Shown: piece after piece, positions 1-6,732 of the stretch
How the letters are laid out: every line of letters starts with the position of its first letter
Position numbering within the stretch: position 1 is the stretch's first letter
NCBI GenBank assembly: GCA_040902855.1
Contig: JBBDWN010000005.1
Location: 1-9,888, forward strand
Source: DATHWB01 sp040902855
GTDB lineage: Bacteria; Actinomycetota; Acidimicrobiia; Spongiisociales; ZC4RG35
Length of the DNA: 9,888 nt
Direction: 5' to 3'
Program-made: the position numbers and the translations under genes
The notes under the pieces: model-generated
What the model was told of the DNA's origin: nothing
What the model saw: only the letters and a program-made list of their open reading frames with translations
Databases searched by the model: none

Positions 1-1
1 C

Positions 2-148
2 GACGTCATCATCTGGCTGGTGCTGGCCGTCGTCGCAACTCGCGCCAGCGAACGCCTCCGGATACCGATCAGCCGGGTGCTCGCCGTCGTCATCGGCGCG
101 GCACTCACCCTGGGCCTGGTCGTCTCGTTCCTGATCGAGAGGGCCTAG
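2..148 (+). CDS. C-terminal end of a membrane protein (5' truncated by window)
   Basis: The frame is open from the first bases to a TAG at 146-148 and encodes 48 residues. They form two hydrophobic stretches (starting DVIIWLVLAVVA and VLAVVIGAALTLGLVVSFLI) separated by a short basic loop (RASERLRIPISR). This is the pattern of a transmembrane hairpin closing an integral membrane protein that ends four residues after the last helix (IERA). The family cannot be named from this fragment. It converges with the minus-strand gene ending at 161, leaving only 12 bases between the two stops, with no clear terminator hairpin. The coding call rests on open frame plus composition only; a chance open frame of this length is possible in GC-rich DNA, but the clean two-helix pattern argues against it. 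Confidence 0.6.
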   Translation, partial: DVIIWLVLAVVATRASERLRIPISRVLAVVIGAALTLGLVVSFLIERA

Positions 149-160
149 GGCAGAGCTCGC

Positions 161-412
161 TCAGTGGTGGATGCGCACCGACATCAGATCGGCCTGTTTG
201 ACCCACATGGGGCGGGGGCGTCGTTCGTCAGCGACGAGGTACAGGACGCCCGTGGGCACATGGTCGGGATCGGTCTTGGCCTCCGGGTCGAGCCACCAGC
301 CGAGCGTGATCACGCGTCCGGCGATCGGGCCGAGCCCGTCATCGGGATCCGCCGAGGTCGTGACCTCCATGCGCTGGGTGACTGGTACTGCGAAATCGGC
401 GTGATGTTCCAC
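161..412 (-). CDS. Small hypothetical protein (83 aa) downstream of dapB
   Basis: GTG start at 412-410 and TGA stop at 163-161, giving 83 residues with no signal peptide or membrane segment, so probably cytoplasmic. I do not recognise the family. The C-terminal half (AGRVITLGWWLDPEA ... GVLYLVADERRPRPMWV) alternates hydrophobic and polar residues like a small beta-rich fold and is rich in Trp and Pro. It begins 27 bp after the dapB stop on the same strand, so it is probably the last gene of the peptidase-dapB block. A TACAGT hexamer lies exactly 6 nt upstream of the GTG, so it may also be transcribed alone as a leaderless message, which supports this start over the in-frame ATG at 370-368. 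Whether it helps DapB or is an unrelated passenger cannot be told. Confidence 0.6.
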   Translation of the reverse strand: MEHHADFAVPVTQRMEVTTSADPDDGLGPIAGRVITLGWWLDPEAKTDPDHVPTGVLYLVADERRPRPMWVKQADLMSVRIHH

Positions 413-418
413 CCGCCG

Positions 419-424
419 ACTGTA
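419..424 (-). promoter_or_regulatory. Candidate leaderless -10 hexamer (TACAGT) for the 83-aa gene
   Basis: On the minus strand TACAGT is followed by six bases (CGGCGG) and then the GTG start at 412. It fits the actinobacterial TAnnnT -10 pattern, with the spacing expected if transcription begins at the start codon. The same hexamer at the same distance precedes the helicase gene at 9632. No -35 element is evident. Confidence 0.35.
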
Positions 425-439
425 CTGGCGAGCCCGCGC

Positions 440-1123
440 TTAGATCAGACGGTCGAGTCCGACGGTCACCCCGGGAAGGTCGCTGACGGCGCCAACGGCC
501 AGCAGCACACCCGGCATGAAGGAGCGACGGTCGATGGTGTCGTGTCGAATCGTCAGGGTTTGTCCGTCCGATCCGAAGACGACCTCCTGATGTGCCACCA
601 ACCCGGGGAGTCGCACCGAATGGATCGGGATTCCACCGCCCATGACGTCCGCGGTCGCCAGTGCCGTACCCGACGGGGCGTCGACTTTCGAAGCGTGGTG
701 CATCTCGATGATCTCTGCGGCATCGAAGTGCGCCACGGCCTGTGAGGCGAACCGCATCATGAGCACTGCGCCGATCGAGAAGTTGGGTACGACCAGACAG
801 TTGGGCGGACCGCTCCCCCACAGCTCGCGCAGTTGCCCGAGGCGGGCGGCGTCGAAGCCCGACGTGCCGACGACTGTATGCAACCCGTTCGACTTCCATC
901 GGGCGAGGTTGTCCATGACAACGTCCGGTCGAGTGACTTCCACCACCACAGCCGCCCCGGCGATCACCTCAGGGTCGTCGGAGCAGGCCTGGCCGGCGAC
1001 GGTTTCGCCATCGTGGCCGGGAGCGAACAACCCGACGAGGTTCAGATCGGCGGCTTCGCTGATGGCTTCCGCCACCAGTCGACCCATCCGACCCGCCGCC
1101 CCGGAGACGCCGACGTCGATCAC
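440..1123 (-). CDS. dapB: 4-hydroxy-tetrahydrodipicolinate reductase, short form
   Basis: DapB reduces 4-hydroxy-tetrahydrodipicolinate to tetrahydrodipicolinate with NAD(P)H in the cytoplasmic diaminopimelate/lysine pathway. The N-terminal Rossmann signature GAAGRMG is at residues 8-14, VGTSG at 85-89 (usually VGTTG), PNFSIGAVLMM from 113, and the catalytic block MHHASKVDAPSGTA at 141-154 with His142, His143 and Lys146. It closes with GLVAHQEVVFG and TIRHD...SFMPGVLLA, typical of actinobacterial DapB. At 227 residues it is short against roughly 245 in mycobacteria. The missing part lies between SGTA and GIPIHSV, where only about nine residues remain; the rest is intact and in frame. The GTG start overlaps the TGA of the upstream M16 peptidase as GTGA, so translation is probably coupled; a GGAG lies 11 nt upstream. 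All catalytic residues are present, so it should be active. Confidence 0.95.
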   Translation of the reverse strand: MIDVGVSGAAGRMGRLVAEAISEAADLNLVGLFAPGHDGETVAGQACSDDPEVIAGAAVVVEVTRPDVVMDNLARWKSNGLHTVVGTSGFDAARLGQLRELWGSGPPNCLVVPNFSIGAVLMMRFASQAVAHFDAAEIIEMHHASKVDAPSGTALATADVMGGGIPIHSVRLPGLVAHQEVVFGSDGQTLTIRHDTIDRRSFMPGVLLAVGAVSDLPGVTVGLDRLI

Positions 1124-2379
1124 CGCAGGTACGGCTCCAGGTCGGACGCGGCGAACGGACCGACCGCACCGATCACCTTCGGGCCGGTCAGGAGGGATTC
1201 AGCCACGTTCATGATCTCGTCGAGAGTCACGGCTTCGACCTTGGCGAGACGCTCGCCGACGGACAGGTGAGGTGCCCCGATCAGTTCGTCCCTGCCGAGG
1301 CGGATCATCCGGCTGTTGGCATCTTCCATGGCCAGCGCCAGGCCGCCGCGCATCGCTCCCCTGGCCCTGTCCAACTCGTCTTCGGTGATCCCCTCACTGA
1401 CCATCCGATCGAGCTCTACACCGATGAGATCGAGGACCGTTCCGACCTGGTCAGGCGTGGTCCCGGCGTAGACGCCCCACGCCCCCGTGTCGGCATATGA
1501 CGCACGGAAGGAGTACACGGTGTAGACGAGGCCCCGCTCCTCTCGAATCGTCGTGAAGAGCCGGGACGACATCCCTCCGCCGAGGACATGGTTCATGACC
1601 TCCAATGCCCATCGCTGTTCGTCGCCACGCTCGAGACCTTCTCCGCCGATCACGACGTGCGCTTGCTCGGTGTCTCTGGTGACGACGTGGGCCACGGGCT
1701 TCATCTTCGGCGCGGCGTACTCGTGGTCAACCCCGTCACCCGACCAGTCGCCGAACGCCGCACCCGCCAGTTCGACCACCTGGGCGTGATCGACCGATCC
1801 GGTGAGAGCGATGACGGTCGAACCGACCCCGTACCGGCGCTTCCAGTATCCGGCGATGTCGTCGCGGGTCATCCCCCGGATGGACTCGCGGGTTCCGAGC
1901 ACCGGGGCTTCGAGAGGATGGCCTGCGAAGACCGCGCGTGTGAACTCCTCGAAGGCGACGTCGGCCGGGTCGTCTTCGCTCATGTTGATCTCTTCGATCA
2001 CCACCTGGCGCTCCGCGTCGATCTCGCGATTGCGGAACGCCGGGCGCTGGAGCATCTCGGCGAGGATGCCGAGGCCCTCGTCGAGGTCCTCGTCGAGCAG
2101 TCTCGCCCAGAAGCAGGTGTGATCCTTCGACGTGAACGCGTTGGATTCTGCGCCCATGGCGTCGAAGCGCTCCGAGATCTGACGGGCCGACATCGTCTCC
2201 GATCCCTTGAAGAGAAGGTGTTCGAGGAAGTGGGAGGCCCCTGCTTCGTTCGGGGTTTCGTCGCGGGTGCCGGTGTCGATCCAGCAGCCGACTGCCACCG
2301 ACCGGAGGCTCGGCATCGGCTCGGTGATGACGCGCAGGCCGTTCGGCAGCGTCGAGAGGTCGTAGTGCATCGATGACAT
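1120..2379 (-). CDS. M16 family zinc metallopeptidase (insulinase / processing-peptidase-like)
   Basis: A 419-residue single-unit M16 peptidase of the bacterial processing-peptidase type, likely cytoplasmic as no signal peptide is seen. The inverted zinc motif HxxEH is HFLEH at residues 50-54, and the third ligand is a Glu in VVIEEINMSEDDP (E129/E130), about 75 residues on. The second half carries the substrate-binding Arg/Tyr element GGGMSSRLF...REERGLVY (R273, Y286). N-terminal TLPNGLRVITE is the usual start of the family. Both lobes and all catalytic residues are present. The frame stays open to 2535, but the extra 52 residues are not family-like and would run into the divergent gene. ATG at 2379 is used here; ATG at 2370 (MHYDL) is a good alternative, having TACCAT 7 nt upstream. 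Linkage to dapB is a familiar actinobacterial arrangement; the substrate is unknown. Confidence 0.92.
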   Translation of the reverse strand: MSSMHYDLSTLPNGLRVITEPMPSLRSVAVGCWIDTGTRDETPNEAGASHFLEHLLFKGSETMSARQISERFDAMGAESNAFTSKDHTCFWARLLDEDLDEGLGILAEMLQRPAFRNREIDAERQVVIEEINMSEDDPADVAFEEFTRAVFAGHPLEAPVLGTRESIRGMTRDDIAGYWKRRYGVGSTVIALTGSVDHAQVVELAGAAFGDWSGDGVDHEYAAPKMKPVAHVVTRDTEQAHVVIGGEGLERGDEQRWALEVMNHVLGGGMSSRLFTTIREERGLVYTVYSFRASYADTGAWGVYAGTTPDQVGTVLDLIGVELDRMVSEGITEDELDRARGAMRGGLALAMEDANSRMIRLGRDELIGAPHLSVGERLAKVEAVTLDEIMNVAESLLTGPKVIGAVGPFAASDLEPYLR

Positions 2380-2383
2380 GGTA
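2378..2383 (-). promoter_or_regulatory. Candidate -10 hexamer (TACCAT) for the M16 peptidase-dapB block
   Basis: On the minus strand TACCAT ends 7 nt before the ATG at 2370. It matches TAnnnT and would make a leaderless message starting at 2370. It overlaps the ATG at 2379, so if this is the promoter the shorter protein is the real one. There is no recognisable -35. Confidence 0.25.
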
Positions 2384-2451
2384 CGGATCCGAACAAATCG
2401 TGTGTCATCGGCGAGAACCCACTTGCGGACATGTGAGACAATCGGCGCTTC
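2380..2451. promoter_or_regulatory. Divergent intergenic region between the M16 peptidase and VWA genes
   Basis: These 72 bases separate two divergent start codons and must hold, or overlap, promoters for both blocks. For the plus-strand VWA gene, GACAAT at 2437-2442 ends 9 nt before the ATG at 2452 and is the best -10 candidate; there is no good -35 and no Shine-Dalgarno. Local A/T content is raised (for example GAACAAATCG at 2391-2400), as expected of promoter DNA. I see no inverted repeat that would suggest an operator. Confidence 0.45.
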
Positions 2452-4551
2452 ATGCGCGCCCGGACCGACACCGTTCTTCGAGACTTGTTCCGCCCCGAGG
2501 AGAGCGCGATCGAGCAGGTCGTCGCGCGCTATCAACGGGTTTCCCCGGCGATCACGCGCTTCGCCAGAAGCCTCTCGGGGAACCCCCAGTTGCGGGTCAG
2601 GCTCGGTTCGGAGTCGGCCGCGGGGCCGGACGAGATCATCTGTGACCCGCGGCTCTTCCAGGCTGCCTACAACCGCAGCGCACCGGTGACGCCAGACGAG
2701 GTGGCGATCGCGTCAGCCCTCCATGAGGTGGTCCATCTGGTCTCCACCGATCTCGAGGAGAAGCGGGCCTATCCGTCCGACTGGCCGTCCGAGGTGGAGA
2801 CCGACGACACGCCCGTCGACCTCCTCAAGGCTCTCGGAACCGCCGGCGGCCCAGTCGCCGAGGCGCTGTTCTTCACCTTGGAGGACGCCAGGCAAGAGAC
2901 GCAAGGACTGGTGGCATACCCCGGGGCTCGGTCAGTGCTGGCGGACCTCTATCGGACGGGATATGTCGAGGCGATGCGCTCGGCGGGAGCCCTGTCCCAG
3001 TTCGCCCTCTCCTGCTTTCTGATCGCGGGCGGCTATTCCGAGCGAGAACCGCTGGAACGTCGGATCGACGCTCGCGCCGCTGTCGCCTTGAGCGATGCCG
3101 ACGACGTCCTCACCAGAACTGCGAAAGCCGATGACCCGTGGGACGTCGCGCACCTGGCACTCGAACTCCTGGTGATCGCCAAGAACAACCAACTCCTCAC
3201 GAAGCTGGAGGAGACGGCATCGAGCGCTCAGCAGAAGGCGGCCGACTCGCGCGACGCCGACTCCGTTGCACAGGGAGTCGAACAGGTTCGTCTCCCCAGC
3301 CCGATCGTTCGAGACACGGAGAGCTACCTCGACACGAAGCGAGCCGGCGAAGCGAGAGCCGGACTCTCGGATCGGAAGGGGGCAAGCGAACTCGCCGGCG
3401 ACGCCACGACCGACCAGCTCCTACGGGTGTCGGAGTCCCCCACGATCTACCTGCCCACCGGCCAGGCAGGCAAGCTGGTCGTCACGCCCGTTCCCCACGC
3501 GTTCCGCACGTTCGCCCAGGAGGGTCGGCAGGCGCTCTCAGAGGCAGCAGTCCGCTGGGAGGTCGCCCAGCGCCAGGTCTCCGGTGAACTCTTCCCCCTC
3601 TTCGCCGCCAACCAGCGCCGCGGACTCCGATCGGGATACGACCAGGGTGACGTCTCTCCCCATGCGGCGCTGTTCATCGGAGCCGGTCTCTACACACGGA
3701 TGTACGAGCGGCGCGCGGCGCGCACCAGGCGCACCTATGCGGTGAGCCTCCTGGTCGATGCCTCCGCCTCGATGCTCCAACCCAGGGAGGGCGGCACCTT
3801 TGGCCGCCGGTCTTCTTGGGGAATGGCGGCCGGACTCCTCGGGGCCTGGACGCTGGCTCGTCTGTGCGACGAACTCCAGATCGACTTCGAAGTGGCCCTG
3901 TTCAACCGTTCCTTCGCCGCTCGGCCCACCGATACCGAGTGGTCGTACTCCCGAGGTCGCAGTCAGGCGACCGCCGGGCTTCGACAGACCCAGGGCAGTC
4001 ACGCAGACCGCCTCACGTCGACTGTCAACCACTATGTGGTCAAGCCGTTCGACCGGCGCTGGCGCGAGTCAGAGGATCTCCTCGCCGGGATGTTCTACAC
4101 CGCCGCCGAGCCGGTCAAGGCGGCCGGGGCTGCCCGGCGGGATCCTCGATCCGCCCCGCCGGTGTCGATGTTCGACAAAGCCTCGAATGTCGACGAGTTC
4201 AACGTCGCGCTGGCGGCCGAACGTCTCGCCCGCCTGGGATCCAGCGTGCGCGTCCTCGTCGTCCTTGCCGACGGGATGACACGCGGCTCTCTGCGAGCGC
4301 TCGAGGCGACGGTCGAGAGCGTCGAACGCAGCGGGACGACCGTGCTGGGAATCGGGATCGGCGACGACACCGTGACGACCACGTACCGACGCCACCAGGT
4401 GGTGGAGCGGCCTGAAGACCTGACGCGAGCAATGGTGGACGGGGTCCGTTCGTCGCTCCGCCGCAGTCTCGCCCTCTTCGGGATGGACACCTGGTGGCTG
4501 CGGTCCGCCCGACCGACAACAAATCTCTGGAAGGAGCAAACAAGTGCCTGA
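2452..4551 (+). CDS. CobT-like VWA domain protein with N-terminal HExxH metallopeptidase-like region
   Basis: A 699-residue soluble protein. The N-terminal part carries HEVVH at residues 91-95 followed by FTLEDARQE (E144), the order of a gluzincin-type zinc site. Residues 245-300 are charged and low in complexity, probably a linker. The VWA domain runs from about 427 to 640, with MIDAS motif DASAS (D436, S438, S440) and third loop VLADG (D607). The stretch ASNVDEFNVALAAERL before LVVLADG resembles the NIDGEAL..A..RL element of cobaltochelatase subunit CobT, so I place it near CobT rather than generic VWA proteins. VWA partners of MoxR/CobS ATPases typically present substrate or metal-insertion targets. 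It overlaps its ATPase partner by 8 bp. No CobN- or ChlH-like catalytic subunit and no cobalamin gene is present, so a cobaltochelatase role is not supported; metallopeptidase activity is inference. No Shine-Dalgarno precedes the ATG. Confidence 0.88.
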   Translation: MRARTDTVLRDLFRPEESAIEQVVARYQRVSPAITRFARSLSGNPQLRVRLGSESAAGPDEIICDPRLFQAAYNRSAPVTPDEVAIASALHEVVHLVSTDLEEKRAYPSDWPSEVETDDTPVDLLKALGTAGGPVAEALFFTLEDARQETQGLVAYPGARSVLADLYRTGYVEAMRSAGALSQFALSCFLIAGGYSEREPLERRIDARAAVALSDADDVLTRTAKADDPWDVAHLALELLVIAKNNQLLTKLEETASSAQQKAADSRDADSVAQGVEQVRLPSPIVRDTESYLDTKRAGEARAGLSDRKGASELAGDATTDQLLRVSESPTIYLPTGQAGKLVVTPVPHAFRTFAQEGRQALSEAAVRWEVAQRQVSGELFPLFAANQRRGLRSGYDQGDVSPHAALFIGAGLYTRMYERRAARTRRTYAVSLLVDASASMLQPREGGTFGRRSSWGMAAGLLGAWTLARLCDELQIDFEVALFNRSFAARPTDTEWSYSRGRSQATAGLRQTQGSHADRLTSTVNHYVVKPFDRRWRESEDLLAGMFYTAAEPVKAAGAARRDPRSAPPVSMFDKASNVDEFNVALAAERLARLGSSVRVLVVLADGMTRGSLRALEATVESVERSGTTVLGIGIGDDTVTTTYRRHQVVERPEDLTRAMVDGVRSSLRRSLALFGMDTWWLRSARPTTNLWKEQTSA
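4529..4536 (+). promoter_or_regulatory. Strong Shine-Dalgarno (GGAAGGAG) for the AAA+ ATPase gene
   Basis: GGAAGGAG lies inside the end of the VWA gene, 7 nt before the GTG at 4544. It fixes that start and implies efficient, coupled translation across the 8-bp gene overlap. It is the only near-consensus ribosome binding site at a gene start in this window. Confidence 0.8.
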
Positions 4552-5536
4552 GACCGTCGTGTTCGAAGACCCGCTCGGAGCAGGTCCCCCGATCGAAATC
4601 GAGAAATTCGTGGTTCCGAAGAACCAGCCGGACGCCAAGATGCGGATCGGAAAGATCCCGGACCCGGACCCCCACTACGTGGACCTCGGCATGCTGTACC
4701 GGTTCGCACAGGTCGAAGCGGTGCGACGGGAGAACCCGGACGGTTTCGTGCCGCTGCACGTCGCGGTACGCGGCCACATGGGAACCGGAAAGGATCACGA
4801 CGTCGAGCAGTTCGCCTCGATCCTCGGTCTGCCGTACTACCGCATTCCCCTCACGGGCGAGGTGCGGGACGTGACGCTGATCGGATCGACGAAGCTCCAC
4901 GGCGACGGCACCGGCGGAACCGAATCCCGCTGGGAGGACGGCGACATCACCCGGGCGCTGCGCGGCCCGGCTCTCCTGAACCTCTCGGAACTGAACGCGG
5001 CCGGCGCCGAGACGCTTTTCGCACTGCACGGACTCCTCGACCGATACGCCGCCATCGATCTCCCGAACGGGGACAGGGTGGACCTCCGCGACGACGTCCG
5101 CGTCTTCGGAACGATGAACCCGACCGACCTGCGGGACTACGCCGGCACCCAGACGCTGAACAAGGCGTTCGCCGATCGTTGGGTGATCTGGGAGAAGAAC
5201 TTCCCCGGTGGCGACCAGATCGAACAGATGTTGCGACGGCGCTATCCGACGATGGCCGACCCGTACGTCGTGGCGATCGCCCGACTGTCCACCGAGATCA
5301 ACGCCAGCTTCGAGTCCAGCGACGCCGGAACGCGGGTAGAAACCCCCTTGAGCCTGCGCAGCGTCCTCGATCGGCTCCCGACAGGACTCAGAATCCACCG
5401 GAACGCCGAGGATTCGCTTCGGCGGGCATGGGAAGAGTTCGTCCTGCCTCACGTCGACCTCTACGACAGGGATCACTACGAGACCGTCTGGAACGCAGTC
5501 GTGCGGAAGGGTCCCGACACCTCGCCGTTCAAGTGA
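4544..5536 (+). CDS. CobS/MoxR-like AAA+ ATPase with altered Walker A and Walker B residues
   Basis: A 330-residue AAA+ protein of the MoxR/CobS type, the ATPase partner of the VWA protein upstream. Walker A is GHMGTGKD (77-84), Walker B NLSELNAAG (146-154), sensor 1 FGTMNP (N192), and GTQTLNKAFADRW (201-213) supplies the arginine-finger segment (R212). RGHMGTGKDHDVEQ aligns well with my recollection of CobS (GYHGTGKSTHIEQ), and GTQTLNKAFADRW with GTQQINQGQMDRW. Two Mg-coordinating positions differ: Walker A Thr/Ser is Asp84 (codon GAT) and Walker B Asp is Ser148 (codon TCG), while Lys83 and Glu149 remain. It may have altered metal handling, weak ATPase activity, or only a structural role. 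The GTG start is supported by GGAAGGAG 7 nt upstream. The family is clear; the substrate of the module is not. Confidence 0.9.
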   Translation: MPETVVFEDPLGAGPPIEIEKFVVPKNQPDAKMRIGKIPDPDPHYVDLGMLYRFAQVEAVRRENPDGFVPLHVAVRGHMGTGKDHDVEQFASILGLPYYRIPLTGEVRDVTLIGSTKLHGDGTGGTESRWEDGDITRALRGPALLNLSELNAAGAETLFALHGLLDRYAAIDLPNGDRVDLRDDVRVFGTMNPTDLRDYAGTQTLNKAFADRWVIWEKNFPGGDQIEQMLRRRYPTMADPYVVAIARLSTEINASFESSDAGTRVETPLSLRSVLDRLPTGLRIHRNAEDSLRRAWEEFVLPHVDLYDRDHYETVWNAVVRKGPDTSPFK

Positions 5537-5558
5537 CGGCCCGGTCCGAGCGGTAGAT

Positions 5559-5571
5559 CCCGCGTCGCGGG
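5559..5571 (+). repeat. Small inverted repeat between the AAA+ and LOG genes
   Basis: CCCGC-GTC-GCGGG forms a 5-bp GC stem with a 3-base loop in the 47-bp gap. There is no U-tract after it, so it is a poor intrinsic terminator. It sits immediately upstream of the candidate -10 hexamer at 5572 and could be a weak operator or chance. Confidence 0.25.
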
Positions 5572-5577
5572 TACCGT
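5572..5577 (+). promoter_or_regulatory. Candidate leaderless -10 hexamer (TACCGT) for the LOG gene
   Basis: TACCGT is followed by six bases (GGCCTG) and the ATG at 5584. There is no Shine-Dalgarno in front of this ATG, so a leaderless message starting at the A of the ATG would explain its expression. No -35 is clear. Confidence 0.35.
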
Positions 5578-5583
5578 GGCCTG

Positions 5584-6666
5584 ATGGCCTACGACCTGGG
5601 GAATCCCGAACTCGATGCAGTGATCCGCCACCTCGTCGACCAGGCATCCGAAAACGCCAACGGCGACCTGATCGCCGAGATGCTGACGACGGCGCTCAAG
5701 CTCCACCGCGACGGCGCACCACGCGGCGACCTGAAGCTCGTGAACACTGCCCTCAAGGAGATGCGCTACTCGATGCTGGTGTTCCGACGCCACGACGAGC
5801 CCAAGGTGACCATGTACGGATCGGCACGACTCGGGGAAGGAAGCCCCGACTACCGGCTCGCCGAAGAATTCGCCCGGGCGATGGTCGACCGCGACTGGGG
5901 TGTGATCACCGGCGCAGGTCCGGGGATCATGGAGGCCGGGAACAAGGGTGCAGGCCCGGAGAACAGCTACGGCGTCAACATCCGCCTCCCGTTCGAGGCA
6001 TCGGCCAACGCGTACGTGCTGCCCGAGCGGACCGTGAACTTCAAGTACTTCTTCACCCGCAAGTTGGGCTTCGTGAAGGAGTCGCATGCATTCGCACTGT
6101 TCCCCGGAGGGTTCGGCACCCTCGACGAGACCTTCGAACTCCTCACTCTCATCCAGACGGGCAAGAGCGACCTGCACCCCATCGTGATGCTCGAGGCCGA
6201 GGGCACCGGCTACTGGCAGCCGCTGATCGACTTCGTGTCGGAGGTCCTCGTCGCGAAAGGGCTCATCTCCGCACTCGATCTCGACCTCTTCATGTTCACC
6301 TCCGATCCGCAGGAGGCCGCGGAAGAGATCTGCCGGTTCTATGCCAACTATCACTCGCAGCGATACGTCGACGGACGGCTCGTTCTCCGCATCGCCACGC
6401 CGCCATCGGACGAACTGCTGGAGGAATTGAACGACGACTTCTCCGACATCGTCGTGTCCGGCCGCATCGAAACGATCGATCCGACGCCCGCCGAGGTGCG
6501 CGACGAGGACGCCCTGGACATGGCTCGTATCAGTTTCCACTTCGACCGGCGACAGTTCGGGGCGCTCCGTCGACTCGTCAATCGACTCAACGTAGAAGCC
6601 GCCACGCCGAAGCATGTGCACCCACCCGCCCCATTCACCGACGAACAGGCAGACCGGGAATGGTGA
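5584..6666 (+). CDS. Long-form LOG family protein (predicted nucleotide 5'-monophosphate phosphoribohydrolase)
   Basis: A 360-residue cytoplasmic protein with a LOG / TIGR00730-type Rossmann core. The core starts at VTMYGSARLG (75-84), continues with ITGAGPGIMEAGNKGA (108-123), and has the signature PGGFGTLDETFE (174-185) with catalytic Glu182 and the phosphate-binding Gly-rich turn. LOG enzymes hydrolyse the N-glycosidic bond of nucleoside monophosphates; plant members activate cytokinins and bacterial PpnN cleaves purine monophosphates. The core is flanked by about 70 N-terminal helical residues and about 100 C-terminal residues (from QRYVDGRLVLRI), giving twice the length of simple LOG proteins (about 190). 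This long clade recurs in actinobacteria and other phyla as far as I recall, and may be regulated more like PpnN. It lies 47 bp after the AAA+ gene and may have its own promoter. The older label lysine decarboxylase is a misnomer for this fold. Confidence 0.9.
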   Translation: MAYDLGNPELDAVIRHLVDQASENANGDLIAEMLTTALKLHRDGAPRGDLKLVNTALKEMRYSMLVFRRHDEPKVTMYGSARLGEGSPDYRLAEEFARAMVDRDWGVITGAGPGIMEAGNKGAGPENSYGVNIRLPFEASANAYVLPERTVNFKYFFTRKLGFVKESHAFALFPGGFGTLDETFELLTLIQTGKSDLHPIVMLEAEGTGYWQPLIDFVSEVLVAKGLISALDLDLFMFTSDPQEAAEEICRFYANYHSQRYVDGRLVLRIATPPSDELLEELNDDFSDIVVSGRIETIDPTPAEVRDEDALDMARISFHFDRRQFGALRRLVNRLNVEAATPKHVHPPAPFTDEQADREW

Positions 6667-6717
6667 CCGAAATCGACAGAATCGGCGCCGACTGGACGTG
6701 AAGGTGAAATCTCGCAC

Positions 6718-6723
6718 TAAAAT
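6718..6723 (+). promoter_or_regulatory. Candidate -10 hexamer (TAAAAT) for the TIGR03084-type gene
   Basis: TAAAAT, the best -10 in the window by sequence, ends 9 nt before the GTG at 6733. TGGACG at 6693-6698 matches four of six -35 positions, with a long 19-nt spacer. The 66-bp gap has higher A/T content than its surroundings and no Shine-Dalgarno, which suggests a very short or absent leader. Confidence 0.45.
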
Positions 6724-6732
6724 CGTGGGATC

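Noticed and set aside
2380..2535. 52-residue upstream extension of the M16 peptidase
   Set aside because: It would cross the divergent intergenic region and overlap the VWA gene by 84 bases; the residues are not family-like and the normal M16 N-terminus begins just after ATG 2379.
2452..5536. Interpreting the VWA/AAA+ pair as cobaltochelatase CobT and CobS of vitamin B12 synthesis
   Set aside because: The sequence similarity is at domain level. The CobT-type acidic linker is not evident, the ATPase has altered Walker residues, and no CobN or other cobalamin gene is in view, so the gene symbols were withheld.
5537..5583. Intrinsic terminator between the AAA+ and LOG genes
   Set aside because: The only hairpin has a 5-bp stem and no U-tract, so it is not supported as a terminator.
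4199..5647. Long minus-strand open frame (482 codons) opposite the AAA+ ATPase gene
   Set aside because: It is antisense to a clear AAA+ gene and to the end of the VWA gene, contains no recognisable domain, and is rich in Arg, Gly, Val and Asp as expected of a GC-rich shadow frame.
5476..6717. Minus-strand open frame (413 codons) opposite the LOG gene
   Set aside because: Antisense shadow of a gene with a clear PGGxGTxxE signature; its His/Val/Glu-rich translation has no family resemblance.
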